A stretch of 6,528 nt of DNA, from positions 1 through 6,528 of the forward strand of contig CALCNY010000074.1 of assembly GCA_937897585.1 (NCBI GenBank), written 5' to 3'. Shown here in pieces: positions 4,178 to 6,528 of the stretch. Origin of the DNA: an uncultured Chitinophagaceae bacterium. Its GTDB lineage: Bacteria > Bacteroidota > Bacteroidia > Chitinophagales > Chitinophagaceae. Every line of letters begins with the position of its first letter. Position 1 is the first letter of the stretch. A program made the translations under genes and the position numbers. Under the pieces are notes generated by a model. The model worked only from the letters and a program-made list of their open reading frames with translations, searched no databases and was not told where the DNA came from.

Positions 4178-6528
4178 TTAAGATTGAGATTTCTTCTCTT
4201 TCTTTTTAGGTTCTTCCTTCAATTTGAAAATGATTTTACCAGCTTCTTTATCTAATTCTGCTATCATAGTGTCGCCTGCTTTGATAGTCATGTTTAGAAT
4301 TTCTTCAGCCAGTGGATCTTCTAAATATTTCTGAATCGCACGGTGTAAAGGTCTGGCACCAAACTGACTGTCGTAACCTTTATCAGCAATGAAATCTTTG
4401 GCTTCACTTGATAATTCCAATGTAAATCCAAGATTTACCAAACGCTTCATTACACCTTTCATCAAAATGTCTATAATTTGGAAGATATTCTCTTTATTAA
4501 GAGAATTGAAAATGATGATGTCATCTATTCTATTCAAGAACTCAGGGCTGAACGTACGTTTCAACGCTTTATCAATTATAGCCTTATTGTTTTCGTCTTG
4601 ATTGTCTTGACGAGATTGTGTAGCAAAACCAACACCATCACCAAAATCTTTCAATTGACGAACGCCAATATTGGAAGTCATGATAATCATAGTGTTTTTA
4701 AAATCTACTTTTCTGCCCAAGCCATCTGTCAATTGGCCATCATCAAGTACTTGCAATAAAATATTGTAAATATCCGGATGGGCTTTTTCAATTTCATCAA
4801 GTAAGATAACACTGTATGGTTTGCGTCTAACCCTTTCCGTTAACTGACCACCTTCTTCATATCCAACATATCCCGGAGGCGCTCCAATCAAACGACTTAC
4901 GGTGAATTTTTCCATGTATTCACTCATGTCAATTCTAATCAATGCGTCTTCACTATCAAACATGTGCTTAGCCAATGAACGCGCCAATTCAGTTTTACCC
5001 ACACCAGTAGGTCCTAAGAAAATAAACGTACCTATTGGTTTTTTAGGATCTTTCAATCCGATTCTATTTCTTTGAATGGCTTTCACCACTTTAGCAATCG
5101 CTTCATCCTGACCAATTACCGCACCTTTCAAATCCTCAGCCATTCGACGCAACTTGTCTGTTTCAGCTTGAACCATTCTTTTGACAGGAATGCCCGTCAT
5201 CATGGAAACAACTTCAGCAATATCTTCTTCGTCTATAGGGAAACGTTTGTGTTTGCTTTCTTCTTCCCAATCGATTTTTGCTTTTTCCAATTCTTCCTGT
5301 AAACGCTTTTCTGTATCTCTTAAAGAAGCAGCTTCTTCAAACTTCTGGCTTTTTACGACTCTGTTTTTTTCAAGTTTAATATCTTCAATCTTCTTTTCAA
5401 GCTCCAAAATATTTTCAGGAACGTTTATATTCTTGATATGCTTTCTGGCTCCTACTTCATCTAAAACGTCTATAGCTTTGTCTGGAAGTAACTTATCAGT
5501 CATATATCTGTCACTCAATTTCACACAAGCCTCGATGGCTTCTCTGCTGTAAGAAACATTGTGATAATCTTCGTATTTGTTTTTGATGTTATTAAGTATC
5601 TCGATAGCTTCGTCTATTGATGGCTGTTCGATGATTACTTTTTGGAATCTTCTGTCTAATGCACCATCTTTTTCTATATGCATACGATATTCATCCAACG
5701 TAGATGCACCTATGCATTGGAGTTCGCCTCTTGCCAAAGCGGGTTTAAAAATATTTGAAGCGTCTAAAGAACCACTCGCACCACCTGCTCCAACAATTGT
5801 ATGTATTTCATCAATGAACAAAATCACATCTCTGTTTTTTTCAAGCTCATTCATGATGGCTTTCATTCTTTCTTCAAATTGACCGCGGTATTTGGTTCCT
5901 GCAACTAATGCAGCCAAATCCAAACTCACCACTCTTTTATCAAATAATACTCTTGAAACTTTACGCTGAATAATTCTTAAAGCGAGGCCTTCTACAATAG
6001 CCGTTTTACCCACACCAGGTTCACCAATTAAAATAGGATTATTCTTTTTTCTTCTTGATAGAATTTGAGAAACCCTTTCGATTTCATTTTCTCTTCCTAC
6101 GATTGGATCTAATGATCCATTTTCAGCAAGTCGAGTGATGTCTCTTCCGAAATTATCTAAAACAGGCGTTTTAGATTTAATTTGTGCAGCGCCGGCACCT
6201 TTTGCACCTTTTGGCTGTTGGCCATATTGTTTTCTTTCTTCATCAAAATCATCTTCTTCGTTAAATTCAGCTTGAGGAGGTTTGCTGGTTACAAAGCCTA
6301 GTTCGTTTTTAAAAATGTCGTAGTCCACTTCGAATTGATTTAAAATTTGTGTTGCAATATTTTCTTTGTTTTTGAGAATCGAAAGCATCAAATGTTCACT
6401 TTCTACCATTGGGCTTTTTTGAGATTTTGCTTCCAATACTGTAATTCTGATTACTTTTTCTGCCTGTTTGGTTAATGGAAGAGAATTGATGTTAGCAATG
6501 TTCTTTCCTGTCTTGTCTTTAACAGCCA
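4178..6528 (-). CDS. clpC: ClpC-type AAA+ unfoldase, ATPase subunit of Clp protease (N-terminus outside window)
   Basis: The frame is open to the right edge; 782 residues and the stop are visible, and about 60 N-terminal residues are probably missing. The protein uses ATP to unfold substrates and thread them into ClpP in the cytoplasm. Visible residue numbers: part of the Clp N domain (1-80, with PLTKQAEKVIRI and SEHLMLSIL); a charged then Gly/Ala/Gln-rich linker (about 86-120); D1 with Walker A GEPGVGKT (168-175), pore loop KYRG, Walker B DE at 239-240 and arginine-finger region DRRF; a UVR-like coiled-coil middle segment (about 370-425) of ClpC rather than ClpB size; D2 with Walker A GPTGVGKT (505-512), pore loop GYVG, Walker B LLDEIEK and sensor-2 GARPLHRAI (723-731). 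A VGF tripeptide (632-634) sits where ClpP-binding chaperones carry the IGF/LGF loop, supporting partnership with ClpP. The tail is Lys-rich. A TTG at 6436 is internal, because conserved N-domain sequence continues upstream. A terminator follows the gene. Confidence 0.96.
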   Translation of the reverse strand, partial: AVKDKTGKNIANINSLPLTKQAEKVIRITVLEAKSQKSPMVESEHLMLSILKNKENIATQILNQFEVDYDIFKNELGFVTSKPPQAEFNEEDDFDEERKQYGQQPKGAKGAGAAQIKSKTPVLDNFGRDITRLAENGSLDPIVGRENEIERVSQILSRRKKNNPILIGEPGVGKTAIVEGLALRIIQRKVSRVLFDKRVVSLDLAALVAGTKYRGQFEERMKAIMNELEKNRDVILFIDEIHTIVGAGGASGSLDASNIFKPALARGELQCIGASTLDEYRMHIEKDGALDRRFQKVIIEQPSIDEAIEILNNIKNKYEDYHNVSYSREAIEACVKLSDRYMTDKLLPDKAIDVLDEVGARKHIKNINVPENILELEKKIEDIKLEKNRVVKSQKFEEAASLRDTEKRLQEELEKAKIDWEEESKHKRFPIDEEDIAEVVSMMTGIPVKRMVQAETDKLRRMAEDLKGAVIGQDEAIAKVVKAIQRNRIGLKDPKKPIGTFIFLGPTGVGKTELARSLAKHMFDSEDALIRIDMSEYMEKFTVSRLIGAPPGYVGYEEGGQLTERVRRKPYSVILLDEIEKAHPDIYNILLQVLDDGQLTDGLGRKVDFKNTMIIMTSNIGVRQLKDFGDGVGFATQSRQDNQDENNKAIIDKALKRTFSPEFLNRIDDIIIFNSLNKENIFQIIDILMKGVMKRLVNLGFTLELSSEAKDFIADKGYDSQFGARPLHRAIQKYLEDPLAEEILNMTIKAGDTMIAELDKEAGKIIFKLKEEPKKKEKKSQS

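Noticed and set aside
5181..5552. Plus-strand open frame of 123 codons opposite clpC
   Set aside because: Its Ser/Phe/Leu-rich translation is typical of the antisense of Lys/Glu-rich coding DNA, and it lies wholly inside a well-conserved clpC region.
6434..6436. TTG as the clpC start codon
   Set aside because: The frame stays open to the window edge and the 30 upstream residues contain the conserved N-domain stretch PLTKQAEKVIRI, so the true start lies outside.

Overview
The window is ordinary chromosomal DNA, most likely from a Bacteroidota bacterium, possibly of the Chitinophagales or a related order (the order is a low-confidence guess). Four things point there: low GC; the long Bacteroidota-type IspH with its conserved N-terminal extension; a promoter of the TTG / TAnnTTTG kind in front of ispH; and start codons preceded by A/T-rich sequence rather than Shine-Dalgarno motifs. 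No mobile element, CRISPR array, tRNA or rRNA was seen.

Layout from left to right. (1) 1-714, plus strand: the C-terminal part of an HtrA/Deg-family periplasmic serine protease with two PDZ domains; the protease domain lies upstream of the window. (2) 734-768: a hairpin with A and T flanks that can terminate transcription from both sides. (3) 767-2023, minus strand: a complete cytoplasmic GH13 (alpha-amylase family) enzyme. (4) 2024-2112: a divergent intergenic region with a recognisable promoter for ispH. (5) 2113-3342, plus strand: complete ispH (lytB), the last enzyme of the MEP isoprenoid pathway. (6) 3354-4028, minus strand: complete cmk, cytidylate kinase, convergent with ispH across an 11-bp gap. 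(7) 4029-4177: cmk leader, a weak promoter candidate and a strong terminator for clpC. (8) 4178-6528, minus strand: clpC, a Clp/Hsp100 AAA+ unfoldase with two ATPase modules, lacking only its first residues, which lie beyond the right edge.

The genes do not form one pathway. HtrA and ClpC are protein-quality-control factors in the periplasm and cytoplasm respectively. IspH and Cmk are housekeeping biosynthetic enzymes, and the amylase-like enzyme probably acts on intracellular alpha-glucans. Orientation and terminators suggest that each gene is transcribed largely on its own. No stretch over 300 bases lacks a gene.

I found no previously undescribed system. The items for a second look are modest: the terminator-less convergent ispH/cmk junction, the stand-alone GH13 enzyme of unassigned subfamily with an atypical region II, two A-homopolymer runs in that gene, and the inverted repeat inside the ispH promoter.
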